Source: Methylobacterium sp. E-065
GTDB lineage: Bacteria; Pseudomonadota; Alphaproteobacteria; Rhizobiales; Beijerinckiaceae
DNA length: 43,592 nucleotides
Assembly: GCF_022829605.1 (NCBI RefSeq)
Contig: NZ_JAKSYD010000084.1
Coordinates: 1-43,592, forward strand
Reading direction: 5' to 3'
Both the position numbers and the translations under genes were made by a program. The notes under the pieces were generated by a model. It saw only the letters and a program-made list of their open reading frames with translations, was not told where the DNA came from and did no database searches. Shown here one piece after another: positions 20,599 through 31,826 of the stretch. Position 1 is the first letter of the stretch. The number at the start of each line of letters is the position of its first letter.

Positions 20599-20728
20599 CG
20601 AGTCACGTCATACGGTGGGAGGGGGCGGCTCGCGGCGGGCGCGATCCAGTGGAAGCCCTCATATAGGATGTTCCGGCATCCTGCGCCCGGTCCAGCCCCG
20701 GGCAGCCTTGGCGGTGTAGCCAAGCGGA

Positions 20729-21130
20729 ATGCTGCCCCGCGCCGCCCTCGTCGCTCTCCTGTCCCTCGTCGCCGTCGGTGCGCAGGCCGCACCGCGGACG
20801 TCGAAGCCGGCGGCCGACGCGGCCCCCTCCCCGGCCCTGCTCCAGCGGATCGCCACGCTGGCGCTGAAGCAGGTCGAATTCGGTTCGGTGTCGCTGCTGC
20901 CGGTGCGGTTCGAGGGCAGCCGGATCGCCGGGCCGATCGAGGATGGGAGCCGGGTGATCTATTGCGTGTCGGGTCACATGTACGGCCGGACCTTCGGCAA
21001 GCCCGAGAAGCCGAAGGTGGTGTTGCGCTACGCGGACGACCGGCTCACGGTGCTCGACGACGACGAGGTCTGCACCGGGCACCGCACTCGCCCCTTCCCC
21101 GAACTCGACGCCTTGGGCAACAAGCGCTGA
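20729..21130 (+). CDS. Secreted protein of unknown function
   Basis: This 133-residue product starts with a Sec signal peptide (PRAALVALLSLVAVGAQA/APRT). The mature protein contains SVSLLPVRFEGSRIAGP and VIYCVSGHMYGRTFGK. Two cysteines (IYCVSG, EVCTGH) could pair. The family was not recognised. The gene diverges from recO across ~130 bp. The ATG at 20729 follows AAGCGGA. The sequence just before it happens to match the 5' part of tRNA-Gln (see findings). Confidence 0.68.
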   Translation: MLPRAALVALLSLVAVGAQAAPRTSKPAADAAPSPALLQRIATLALKQVEFGSVSLLPVRFEGSRIAGPIEDGSRVIYCVSGHMYGRTFGKPEKPKVVLRYADDRLTVLDDDEVCTGHRTRPFPELDALGNKR

Positions 21131-21149
21131 GGCCGCCGCGTTGAGGGTG

Positions 21150-21845
21150 ATGCCGTTTCAGAATGCCCGAACCCTCGATCTCAGCCTCGACCTGATCGCC
21201 CGCGCCCATTCCGTCCCTGTGCCCGACGACCCGGACGCCCTCGCGGTGCTGTCGGACGCTGAGCTGGGGCCGGGCCTAGACGCGATCGTCGACGGCCGTG
21301 CGGGCAGCGCGGTCTGGGTGTTCGCCTACGGCTCGCTGATGTGGAATCCGGAATTCCCGGTGGCTGAGCGCCGGATCGGGACGGTCCGTGGCTTCCACCG
21401 CCGCTTCTGCCTGCTCCAGCGGCGCTTCCGCGGGACGCCGGAGCGGCCGGGCTTCGTCCTGGCGCTCGACCGCGGCGGCCTGTGCCGGGGCGTCGCGTTC
21501 CGCCTGCCCGATTCGGAGATCCGCGAGGCGCTGACGCCGGTGTGGCGTCGGGAGATGCGCGGTCGGGGCTACGTCGCCCGCTGGCTGCCGGTCGCCACCG
21601 AGGAGGGGACCGTCTCGGCCCTGACGTTCCTGGCGAACCGCGCCAGCGACCGTTACGCCGGCCGCCTGTCGGATCCCGAGATCGCCGAAAAGATCGCGGT
21701 TGCATGCGGCCATAAGGGGCCGAGCGCCGAGTATCTGTTCCGGACCGTGGAAGCCTGCGAACGGCTCGGCATCCGCGACCGGCACCTCTGGAGCCTGCAG
21801 GCCCTGGTGGCTGCGCGGCTCAGGGCCGGCGTCCCGGCGGCGTGA
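21150..21845 (+). CDS. ChaC-like gamma-glutamylcyclotransferase
   Basis: This 231-residue enzyme of the ChaC family breaks glutathione into 5-oxoproline and Cys-Gly in the cytoplasm. The substrate-loop motif VFAYGSLMWNPEF is clear. The beta-barrel follows with VRGFHRRFCLLQRRFRGTPERPGF, and the C-terminal helices are in GPSAEYLFRTVEACERLGI. The start is ATG 21150; an in-frame TTG at 21141 is possible. It lies 19 bp after the secreted-protein gene on the same strand and may be co-transcribed. Confidence 0.9.
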   Translation: MPFQNARTLDLSLDLIARAHSVPVPDDPDALAVLSDAELGPGLDAIVDGRAGSAVWVFAYGSLMWNPEFPVAERRIGTVRGFHRRFCLLQRRFRGTPERPGFVLALDRGGLCRGVAFRLPDSEIREALTPVWRREMRGRGYVARWLPVATEEGTVSALTFLANRASDRYAGRLSDPEIAEKIAVACGHKGPSAEYLFRTVEACERLGIRDRHLWSLQALVAARLRAGVPAA

Positions 21846-21848
21846 GGC

Positions 21849-21992
21849 TCAGGCCCAGGCGCGCTTCATCACGAGGGCGACACGACCGCCCGCGTGCTCC
21901 GCATCCGGGTTGCGCGGCTCCCGGATGCCGGGGGCGCGGCCGGTGGTGACGTAGACCAACAGGGTCAGGACGAGCAGGATTTTCGTACGCAT
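21849..21992 (-). CDS. Small exported protein (47 aa)
   Basis: ATG 21992 to TGA 21849 encodes 47 residues. The first ~20 (RTKILLVLTLLVYVTTGRA) look like a signal peptide or membrane anchor. A short polar tail follows (REPRNPDAEHAGGRVALVM). The family was not recognised. It converges on the ChaC-like gene, stop to stop with three bases between. A perfect 14-bp palindrome sits where its ribosome site would be. Confidence 0.5.
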   Translation of the reverse strand: MRTKILLVLTLLVYVTTGRAPGIREPRNPDAEHAGGRVALVMKRAWA

Positions 21993-21999
21993 TGGCGAC

Positions 22000-22013
22000 G
22001 CTCAAGCTTGAGC
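22000..22013. promoter_or_regulatory. Perfect 14-bp palindrome before the 47-aa gene
   Basis: GCTCAAGCTTGAGC reads the same on both strands and ends eight bases from the ATG at 21992. It may be an operator, or in RNA it may mask the start region. Confidence 0.35.
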
Positions 22014-22268
22014 ACCAGTGCATAGGATCGATCGGTTTTTACGGAGTTGCTGCAACGCACGCGGGTGCCGATGCCGCGCAGTTCGCGCGATCATGGTGAA
22101 TAGAGCGTTGCCGCGGGAGTTCGATCTCCAGATGCCACGAGCCAAGAGGTTGCGTCGATCAACCGGCAAAACGCGATGCGGATCAGGACCCTAGCGGGAC
22201 GGCCGGGTTCCGGTTTCCGGGGCGATGCGCTATGCCGCCGGCCCGAGATCTCCACAGGCGAGGACAGG

Positions 22269-22892
22269 ATGCGGCTTCGGATCGGCGTGGGCTTGGCAAT
22301 CGTGATCATCGCGGCCGTGGCCCTCCTCGCAGGACCGTTGCGCCGCGGCGAGCGGTTGTCCGACATCCTCACCGGGCGGACGCCCCTGCTGAACGGCGTC
22401 AGCCGGCCACCGGGAGGCAGCGCGGACCTCACCGGTGCCGCCGACCTGGGAACGGACCAGAGGTCGGTGACCCTGCACGTCGCCTGCGATCCAGGCGGTA
22501 CCGGCCTGTCGGCTGCGCTGACCGTGCCGCGCTTCGCCGAGCTGGCGCCGCGCTTCGATTTCGGCGGGCTCGAAGGCTCCGGCGGCGAGACGCCGCTTAC
22601 CGGAATCCTGGTTTCCGGCGCCGGCAGCGTGCGCTCTGTGCGCATGCCGGCCCAGGGCGCGGCGACCGGTGCGGATGCGGGCTTTACCCTGACGGTGACC
22701 GGGGCCCGCCGCGGCGAGGATCCGCTGCGCGGAATCGCGCTGGCGCTTACGCAACCCAGGGCCAAGCTGACATGGACTCAGGCGAGCCCGCGTTCCGGCG
22801 ACCCGGCCCTGACCGCGACCTTCGCGCCGTCGGAGAGCGAGGCCGCCGCGCTGAAGGGGGCCCTCGGCGGGTGCCTCGCGGCGCCGTTCTGA
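22269..22892 (+). CDS. Membrane-anchored or exported protein of unknown function
   Basis: ATG 22269 follows GAGGACAGG. The 207-residue product begins with a hydrophobic helix (IGVGLAIVIIAAVALLAG) flanked by basic residues, so it is an N-terminally anchored periplasmic protein or has a signal peptide. The rest is Gly/Ala/Thr-rich and probably beta-sheet, with two cysteines (VACDPG, GGCLAA). The family was not recognised. In-frame codons reach back to 22176, but the anchor and ribosome site favour 22269. It converges on lacI-type gene 22948. Confidence 0.65.
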   Translation: MRLRIGVGLAIVIIAAVALLAGPLRRGERLSDILTGRTPLLNGVSRPPGGSADLTGAADLGTDQRSVTLHVACDPGGTGLSAALTVPRFAELAPRFDFGGLEGSGGETPLTGILVSGAGSVRSVRMPAQGAATGADAGFTLTVTGARRGEDPLRGIALALTQPRAKLTWTQASPRSGDPALTATFAPSESEAAALKGALGGCLAAPF

Positions 22893-22947
22893 TACCACCG
22901 CGCCGTGTAGGACGGCCATCCGACCCGCCCGAGCCCGCCAGCGGTGA

Positions 22948-23979
22948 TCAGTTCTTGGCGGACCCCGTCGAGGCGCGGATTATGAAATCCGGCTCCAGAC
23001 GGACCCGCGGGATAGCCGGGCTGCGGCCGTTCAGCCGTTCGAACAGCATCTGCGTCGCGATCTGACCCTGGTGCACGCCATCTGTGCGGATGGTCGTGAG
23101 TGCGGGCGTCAGCCAGGGGGCGAAGGGCAGGTCGTCGAAGCCCACCAAGGATAGATCTTGGGGCACAGTGCGGCCGAGGGCATGCGCCGCGCTGAGCACG
23201 CCGATCGCGATCGTGTCGTTGCCGGCGAAGATCGCGGTGACGTCCGGACGTCGGTTCAGGAGCGCGAGGCCGGCGCGGTGACCGCTTTCCGAACTGAAAT
23301 CCCCGACCTCGATCGCGTCCGCGTCCAGCGCCAGCCCATGGGCGTGCAGGCCGGCCTCAAGCGCAGCGAGGCGCGCTTCGGTGGCGATGAAACTGCGCGG
23401 TGAGAAGGTGATGGCGCCGACGCGTCGGTGGCCGAGGCTGACCACGTGATCGACCGCCTTCATCAGCACGGGGCGTGTCGCGAAGGTCACCGACACTTCA
23501 CCCGGGTGACGGACGGAACCGACGAGGACGAGCGGAAAGTCCTTCTCGATCAATGAGACGAGCGCCGTATCCCCCGCTCTTGGATTGAGCACGATCAGGC
23601 CGTCGATCCGCCGGGACTCCACCAGATCGTCGTAGGTGCTTCCCGGGCCGCCGCTCTCCAGCCCCGCCACGAGTACATGCAGCCCGAGCTGCCGATTGGC
23701 CTTCTCGACCCCGTAGAGCACCTGGGTGACGAACTGATCCACTAAGAGGATGGAGGGATCGGAGACGATCAGGCCGATCGTCTCGCTCTGGCCGCTGACC
23801 AACATGCGCGCGGCCGAGTTCGGCTTGTAGCCGAGTTCGTCCGCCGCCTGCAGCACCCGCTCCCGCGTCTCCTTCGCGATGACGATGCTCTCGGACCGGT
23901 TGAGAACGAGGGAAACGGTCGCCCGCGAGACACCGGCCCGGCGCGCCACATCGTGGCTGGTCACGCGTTTCGTCGGCAT
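22948..23979 (-). CDS. LacI-family transcriptional repressor
   Basis: This is a 343-residue regulator of the LacI/GalR family. The N-terminal helix-turn-helix is TSHDVARRAGVSRATVSLVLN (~7-27). Then come the hinge helix NSAARMLVSGQ and the sugar-binding domain with IGLIVSD, FAGNDTIAIGV and DLSLVGFDDLPFAPWLTPALTTI. ATG 23979 matches the family start (PTKRVTSHDV). Further upstream in-frame codons are not coding-like and run into the operator region. It is divergent from a GH4 alpha-galactosidase gene, so the ligand is probably a galactoside or its product, and the target the shared promoter region. Confidence 0.92.
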   Translation of the reverse strand: MPTKRVTSHDVARRAGVSRATVSLVLNRSESIVIAKETRERVLQAADELGYKPNSAARMLVSGQSETIGLIVSDPSILLVDQFVTQVLYGVEKANRQLGLHVLVAGLESGGPGSTYDDLVESRRIDGLIVLNPRAGDTALVSLIEKDFPLVLVGSVRHPGEVSVTFATRPVLMKAVDHVVSLGHRRVGAITFSPRSFIATEARLAALEAGLHAHGLALDADAIEVGDFSSESGHRAGLALLNRRPDVTAIFAGNDTIAIGVLSAAHALGRTVPQDLSLVGFDDLPFAPWLTPALTTIRTDGVHQGQIATQMLFERLNGRSPAIPRVRLEPDFIIRASTGSAKN

Positions 23980-24081
23980 CCGTCGCCTCCGCTGATCTGC
24001 CCGGGGAGGCCGTGGCTCGCGATCGGCCCGCCGCGAAACCTTCGGTTCGGCCGGTACGCGACTTAGGTCTCGGACAGCCCG

Positions 24082-24127
24082 TTGACAACGCAAAATTCTC
24101 ATGATGAGACATTGATAACACGTGTTA
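24082..24127 (+). promoter_or_regulatory. Putative promoter and operators between lacI-type and melA-type genes
   Basis: TTGACA at 24082-24087 is a perfect -35 hexamer facing the galactosidase; the -10 is unclear (near 24105-24117). Two palindromes follow: TCTCAT-G-ATGAGA at 24097-24109 and TAACACGTGTTA at 24116-24127. The second has the central CG typical of LacI-family operators. A related imperfect copy, TGGCACGTGTCA, lies at 24148-24159. Repressor bound here would block the + strand promoter. Confidence 0.6.
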
Positions 24128-24185
24128 GCTAGCGCTTTGGCGCGAGCTGGCACGTGTCAATGCGAACCTCTGGGGGGTGGTTGGC

Positions 24186-24512
24186 ATGGTGGGGACGACG
24201 CGATCCGTTTCGCTGATGCAGCGGCGGCAGAGGGAGGCTTTCATCGGCCTGTCCGCCGTCGTCTCCGCTCTTCTGGGCTCCCCGCTGTTCCACCGCCTGC
24301 CCAGGCTCAGCGCGGGCGCGATCGGTCCGACCGGCAGGACCATGATGCGGGCGCCGAACACCATCGGCCTCGACCATGACGCCCTGCTGCTTCTGGTGGA
24401 CGTGAACTCCCGGCGTTTGGCCGGCGTCACGCGCACCGTCTGGCTGCGCGCGGTGGGCATCGCCGGCCAGCCGGAGGCACCTATCCCCGTCCCTCTTCCG
24501 ACCGAGGCCTGA
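24186..24512 (+). CDS. Unrecognised 108-aa protein upstream of melA-type gene
   Basis: This open frame ends nine bases before the galactosidase ATG, and about 87% of its codons end in G or C, as in real genes here. The sequence includes LSAVVSALLGSPLFHRLP, APNTIGLDHDALLLLVDV and SRRLAGVTRTVWLRAVG. No family, signal peptide or metal motif was recognised. ATG 24186 has a G-rich stretch upstream; GTG 24177 is an alternative. It could be a small accessory protein of the sugar operon, a remnant of a longer gene, or a chance frame in the 5' leader. Confidence 0.4.
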   Translation: MVGTTRSVSLMQRRQREAFIGLSAVVSALLGSPLFHRLPRLSAGAIGPTGRTMMRAPNTIGLDHDALLLLVDVNSRRLAGVTRTVWLRAVGIAGQPEAPIPVPLPTEA

Positions 24513-24521
24513 ACGACTCCC

Positions 24522-25871
24522 ATGCGCCGCCCCAGAATCACGTTCATCGGAGCCGGCTCGACCGTCTTCATGAAGAACATCATCGGCGATGTGCTGCATC
24601 GCCCGGCCTTCAAGGACGCCATCATCGCCCTGATGGACATCGATGCCGAACGCCTCGCGGAGAGCGCGATCGTCGCCGGCAAGCTTGTGCGCGCCCTCGA
24701 CGCCCGCGCCACGATCGAGACCTATGGCGACCGGCGCGCCTCGCTGGTTGGGGCGGATTTCGTCGTGGTGGCGTTTCAGATCGGCGGCTACGAGCCCAGC
24801 ACGGTCACCGACTTCGAGATCCCGAAGCGGTTCGGCCTGCGCCAGACCATCGCCGATACGCTGGGCGTCGGCGGCATCATGCGGGGCCTGCGCACGGTGC
24901 CGCAGCTCTGGGCGATCTGCGCCGACATGCTGGAGGTCTGCTCGGAGGCGGTCCTCCTTCAGTACGTCAACCCGATGGCGATCAACACCTGGGCGATCGC
25001 GGAAAAATTCCCGCAGATCCGGCAGGTCGGCCTGTGCCACTCGGTGCAGCACACCGCCGAGGAACTGGCGCGCGACCTCGACATTCCCGTCGCCGAATTG
25101 CGCTACCGCACGGCGGGGATCAACCACATGGCGTTCTACCTGAAATTCGAGCGCCGGCTGCCGGATGGCTCCTTCCGCGACCTGTATCCCGATCTTCTCG
25201 AAGGCTACCGCGCCGGTCGTATCCCGAAGCCGTCGAGCTGGAATCCCCGCTGCTCGAACACGGTGCGTTACGAGATGTTCGCGCGGCTCGGCTACTTCGT
25301 CACCGAGAGCTCGGAGCATTTCGCCGAATACACGCCGTGGTTCATCAAGCAGGGGCGCGAGGACCTGATCGAAAAATACGGCATCCCGCTCGACGAGTAC
25401 CCGAAGCGCTGCATCGAGCAGATCGCCCAGTGGAAGGAGCACGCGAAGGACCTCACCGGCGACGGAACGATCGTGGTGAAGCCGAGCCACGAATACGCTT
25501 CGTCGATCATGAACGCGGTCTGGACCGGCGAGCCTGCGGTGATCTACGGCAACCTGCGCAACAACGGCTGCATCACCTCGCTGCCCGATGCCTGCGCGGT
25601 CGAGGTGCCCTGCCTCGTGGATGCCAACGGCATCCAGCCGACCCATGTCGGGGCGCTCCCGCTCCAGCTCACGGCACTGATCCGCACCAACATCAACGTG
25701 CAAGAACTGACCGTGACGGCGCTGATGACGGAAAACCGCCAGCACATCTATCACGCCGCGATGATGGACCCCCACACGGCGGCCGATCTCGACCTCGACC
25801 AGATCTGGAGCCTCGTCGACCAGCTGACGGACGCCCACGGCGCGTGGCTGCCGGACTGGGCACGCGCCTGA
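24522..25871 (+). CDS. melA: Glycoside hydrolase family 4 alpha-galactosidase (MelA type)
   Basis: This 449-residue GH4 enzyme uses NAD+ and a divalent metal (Mn2+) in a redox-elimination mechanism to split alpha-galactosides such as melibiose. The Rossmann loop is ITFIGAGSTVF (6-16). The metal ligands are Cys172 in GLCHSVQHT and His202 in AGINHMAFY, matching the Cys/His pair of the family. LLQYVNPMAINTWA and NNGCITSLPD are MelA-like. It is cytoplasmic, yet no sugar transporter lies nearby, so uptake must be encoded elsewhere. Relatives include alpha-glucosidases and glucuronidases, so galactoside specificity is inferred. Confidence 0.88.
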   Translation: MRRPRITFIGAGSTVFMKNIIGDVLHRPAFKDAIIALMDIDAERLAESAIVAGKLVRALDARATIETYGDRRASLVGADFVVVAFQIGGYEPSTVTDFEIPKRFGLRQTIADTLGVGGIMRGLRTVPQLWAICADMLEVCSEAVLLQYVNPMAINTWAIAEKFPQIRQVGLCHSVQHTAEELARDLDIPVAELRYRTAGINHMAFYLKFERRLPDGSFRDLYPDLLEGYRAGRIPKPSSWNPRCSNTVRYEMFARLGYFVTESSEHFAEYTPWFIKQGREDLIEKYGIPLDEYPKRCIEQIAQWKEHAKDLTGDGTIVVKPSHEYASSIMNAVWTGEPAVIYGNLRNNGCITSLPDACAVEVPCLVDANGIQPTHVGALPLQLTALIRTNINVQELTVTALMTENRQHIYHAAMMDPHTAADLDLDQIWSLVDQLTDAHGAWLPDWARA

Positions 25872-25902
25872 CCGTCGGGCATCCGAACCCGGGGGCTGCG
25901 GC

Positions 25903-26049
25903 GTGCCGGGTGGGGTCCGCGAGCCGCGGGCGCTCTGCCTCTACGTGCGCTTCCTGAACCAAGACATCATCGATCTGAACGCGCGGGTGCCGGTGGGGAC
26001 GCGGGCGGTTGTGCGGGCAGCCAACGGCTCGGTGCTCTCTGTCTTATGA
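25903..26049 (+). CDS. Short ORF (48 aa), possible gene remnant
   Basis: GTG 25903 to TGA 26049 encodes LCLYVRFLNQDIIDLNARVPVGTR and ANGSVLSVL in a frame where ~85% of codons end in G/C. There is no good ribosome site and the frame stays open upstream into melA. It may be the tail of a lost gene or chance. The family was not recognised. Confidence 0.25.
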   Translation: MPGGVREPRALCLYVRFLNQDIIDLNARVPVGTRAVVRAANGSVLSVL

Positions 26050-26268
26050 ACCGCGCCCTTTCCCGGGCACCTGAAACGCAGTGAACGGTGATCCGAAATC
26101 CAGCATGTGAAGCGCCGCGCTGGCGGCACGACTTGATCCAGCTGGACGCTTCGCAACGTCTCGCGCTGGATCCTGGGTCGCATTCCGCTGACGCTCCATG
26201 CGCCCGGGATAGGGGTTGTCCCACAAAGGCAGTACCTTTGACGGGTACCGCCCGGTTTAGGCAGCCCC
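26050..26268. repeat. Intergenic region downstream of dnaE1, candidate dispersed repeat
   Basis: There are no convincing genes in these ~220 bp. Small frames on both strands have poor codon use. A hairpin CAAAGG-CAGTA-CCTTTG lies at 26224-26240, close after the dnaE1 stop. The block at ~26090-26215 has the look of a multicopy non-coding element, but this cannot be tested from one window. Confidence 0.3.
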
Positions 26269-29787
<3,519 letters not shown>

Positions 29788-29992
29788 GACCGACCTTGTT
29801 CCGGGGACGCACAGCATCCCCGCTCGGCCTTTCCAAGTCGACGGAACCGGAGCCGGCGCCGGACGATATCCACCGGTCGTGCCCCGGAAGCACCAGTTTG
29901 GGCGTCCCCTGTGGACAATCGGCACCAAAGGGCGGATCGCCTGTGCATAACCTGCCCGCGACCGGAACCGGACAGGAAATCGCAGCCGTGGG

Positions 29993-30097
29993 CTAACGCA
30001 CCGGTGCCAAGGCTATCGCCCAGGCGCCCACCGCCGCGAATAGCGTTCCGAAGGCCATGAACTCCAGCATTCCGGTCAGGACCAACCGCTTCAGCAT
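29993..30097 (-). CDS. Single-pass membrane mini-protein (34 aa)
   Basis: ATG 30097 follows a strong GGAGG ribosome site seven bases away. The 34 codons encode a basic start (LKRLVLTG), one hydrophobic helix (LEFMAFGTLFAAVGAWAIALA) and stop at 29993. Its length and layout suit a small inner-membrane protein. No family recognised. It lies upstream of dnaE1 on the same strand. Confidence 0.55.
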   Translation of the reverse strand: MLKRLVLTGMLEFMAFGTLFAAVGAWAIALAPVR

Positions 30098-30282
30098 CGT
30101 CGCGCCTCCGTGTTCCTGGCTGAGTATGTTCATGTTTTGTTCCGAATAAAAGGCCTCCGAGTAACACGTCTGCTAGCGCCTATAGTTATGGTAAAAAGTA
30201 TCTTGATGCGGATCGGGCAGGCTGGCATGCCCCGCGCCGAGAACATGCTCGTCATCTGAACGGGGGTTCGAAGGAGCACGCC

Positions 30283-31572
30283 ATTACCGCGCACCAGACG
30301 GCCGAGCGATGCGACGTCGCCCTCGTGGCCGTCGGCACTCACGGCGACGTGCTGCCGTTTATCGCCCTGGGGTACGAGCTGACCAAGCGCGGCCATGGCG
30401 TCTCGCTGGCGGCGCCGGCGCCGTTCGAGGCGATGGCCCGCCGGGCCGGTCTCGCCTTCGAACCGCTCGGCACGGTGGCGGATTACGAGGCGGTGATCCG
30501 CCAACCGGAACTCTGGCACCCGCAGCAGGGCTTCCGGCCCATGTTCGACTTCGCCCTGCAGGTCGCGGAGGCCACCTGCCTGTGGCTCGGGGCAACCCGG
30601 GCGCGTGGAGTCGACCTGCGGGTGGTCGCCTCGCCCCTCGGCTGGGGCGCGCGGCTCGCTCAGGATCTCTACGCACTTCCGACCGCCACGCTGCACGTGA
30701 TGCCGTTCCTGATCGAGAGCCGCTTCGACCCGCCCCGGCTGCCCGGCCTGCCGCTGCCGCGTATCCTGCCGGCGTCGTTGCGGGCCTACGTCAATCTCGG
30801 CGTCGATGCCGTCGCGGTCGGCCCGTTCACGCTGCCGCCGCTGAATGCGCTGCGCGCGCGCCTCGGCCTCGATCCGGTCAACCGGCTGCGGCACTGGTGG
30901 AACAGCCCGTCGCGCATGCTCCTGATGTTCCCCGACTGGTATGCCGCGCCGCAGCCCGACTGGCCGGCCCAAGCGGTGCAACTCGGCTTCCCGCTGGTCG
31001 ACCGGTTCGGCGACGTGCCCGCCATGCCGCCGGAGCTCGACGCTTTCCTGGCGGCGGGCGAGCCACCGGTCGTCTTCACCTACGGCTCGGCCATGCGCCA
31101 GGGTGCGCCCTTCTTCGACACCGCTGTGCAGGTCTGCCGGCGCATGGGCCGGCGCGGCGTCCTGCTCGCGCCTCAGGGCGGGCAGATCCCGAAGCCCCTG
31201 CCGGCGGGGCTCATTCACCTGGCCTACGCGCCGTTGAGCACGCTGCTGCCGCGCAGCGCCGCCCTGGTCCATCACGGCGGCGTCGGGACGGTGGCGCAGG
31301 CGTTGGCCGCGGGCATCCCGCAACTCGTGGTCCCGGTGGCCTTCGACCATTTCGACGAGGGCCGGCGGCTCAAGGACAGGAACCTCGGCGCGACGCTCAA
31401 CCGTCGCGCGTTCCGGCCTGCCCGCGCGGCGCGGGTCCTGAGACGATTGCTCGCCGATCCCACGGTCGCGCGCGCCACGGCGGCCGCCCGGGCGCGGATG
31501 GCGGGGGGGCGCAACGCGATCGCCGACGCCTGCGACCAGATCGAGGCGCTGGCTGGCGGGCATGGATCTTGA
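30283..31572 (+). CDS. UGT-like glycosyltransferase (MGT/YjiC family, GT-B fold)
   Basis: This encodes a GT-B enzyme of ~429 residues. The N-terminal domain begins with the strand CDVALVAVGTHGDVLPFIALG and continues YELTKRGHGVSLAAPAPF. The C-terminal donor domain shows VVFTYGSAM, LLAPQGG and the UGT signature SAALVHHGGVGTVAQALAAGIPQLVVPVAFDHFDEG. It should move a sugar from an NDP-sugar to a lipid or small molecule; the acceptor is unknown. No ATG, GTG or TTG precedes the first strand in frame. ATT at 30283 sits six bases after a perfect AAGGAG (30271-30276) and gives a complete fold, while GTG 30325 would remove part of the first strand. AUU initiation is therefore proposed. Confidence 0.82.
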   Translation: MTAHQTAERCDVALVAVGTHGDVLPFIALGYELTKRGHGVSLAAPAPFEAMARRAGLAFEPLGTVADYEAVIRQPELWHPQQGFRPMFDFALQVAEATCLWLGATRARGVDLRVVASPLGWGARLAQDLYALPTATLHVMPFLIESRFDPPRLPGLPLPRILPASLRAYVNLGVDAVAVGPFTLPPLNALRARLGLDPVNRLRHWWNSPSRMLLMFPDWYAAPQPDWPAQAVQLGFPLVDRFGDVPAMPPELDAFLAAGEPPVVFTYGSAMRQGAPFFDTAVQVCRRMGRRGVLLAPQGGQIPKPLPAGLIHLAYAPLSTLLPRSAALVHHGGVGTVAQALAAGIPQLVVPVAFDHFDEGRRLKDRNLGATLNRRAFRPARAARVLRRLLADPTVARATAAARARMAGGRNAIADACDQIEALAGGHGS

Positions 31573-31711
31573 ACGCGGTCTCCACGGAGTGGCCGCCGGC
31601 TTTGCGATGAAAAACCTGCGACCGCCCAAGCACCGAAGCCACGTTTCAACAGACCCAAAGCCGGCCGCCGCTTCGGGGAGCAGCCGCCGGCTCCGGGGCG
31701 TCATCCCGGGA

Positions 31712-31810
31712 TCACGGGCCCAGCAGCACGCCTGCCGAGCCGACCAGGGTCATGAGGATGCCGCTCACGAAGGCGCCGATCATGACGTAGGAGAGGGGTT
31801 TGAGCTTCAT
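31712..31810 (-). CDS. Single-pass membrane mini-protein (32 aa)
   Basis: ATG 31810 to TGA 31712 encodes KLKPLSYVMIGAFVSGILM followed by TLVGSAGVLLGP, a basic N terminus and one hydrophobic helix. It starts 16 bp after the stop of the secreted-protein gene at 31827 on the same strand. The ribosome site is weak. Function unknown. Confidence 0.45.
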   Translation of the reverse strand: MKLKPLSYVMIGAFVSGILMTLVGSAGVLLGP

Positions 31811-31826
31811 CCGTGGTGGCGTCGGA

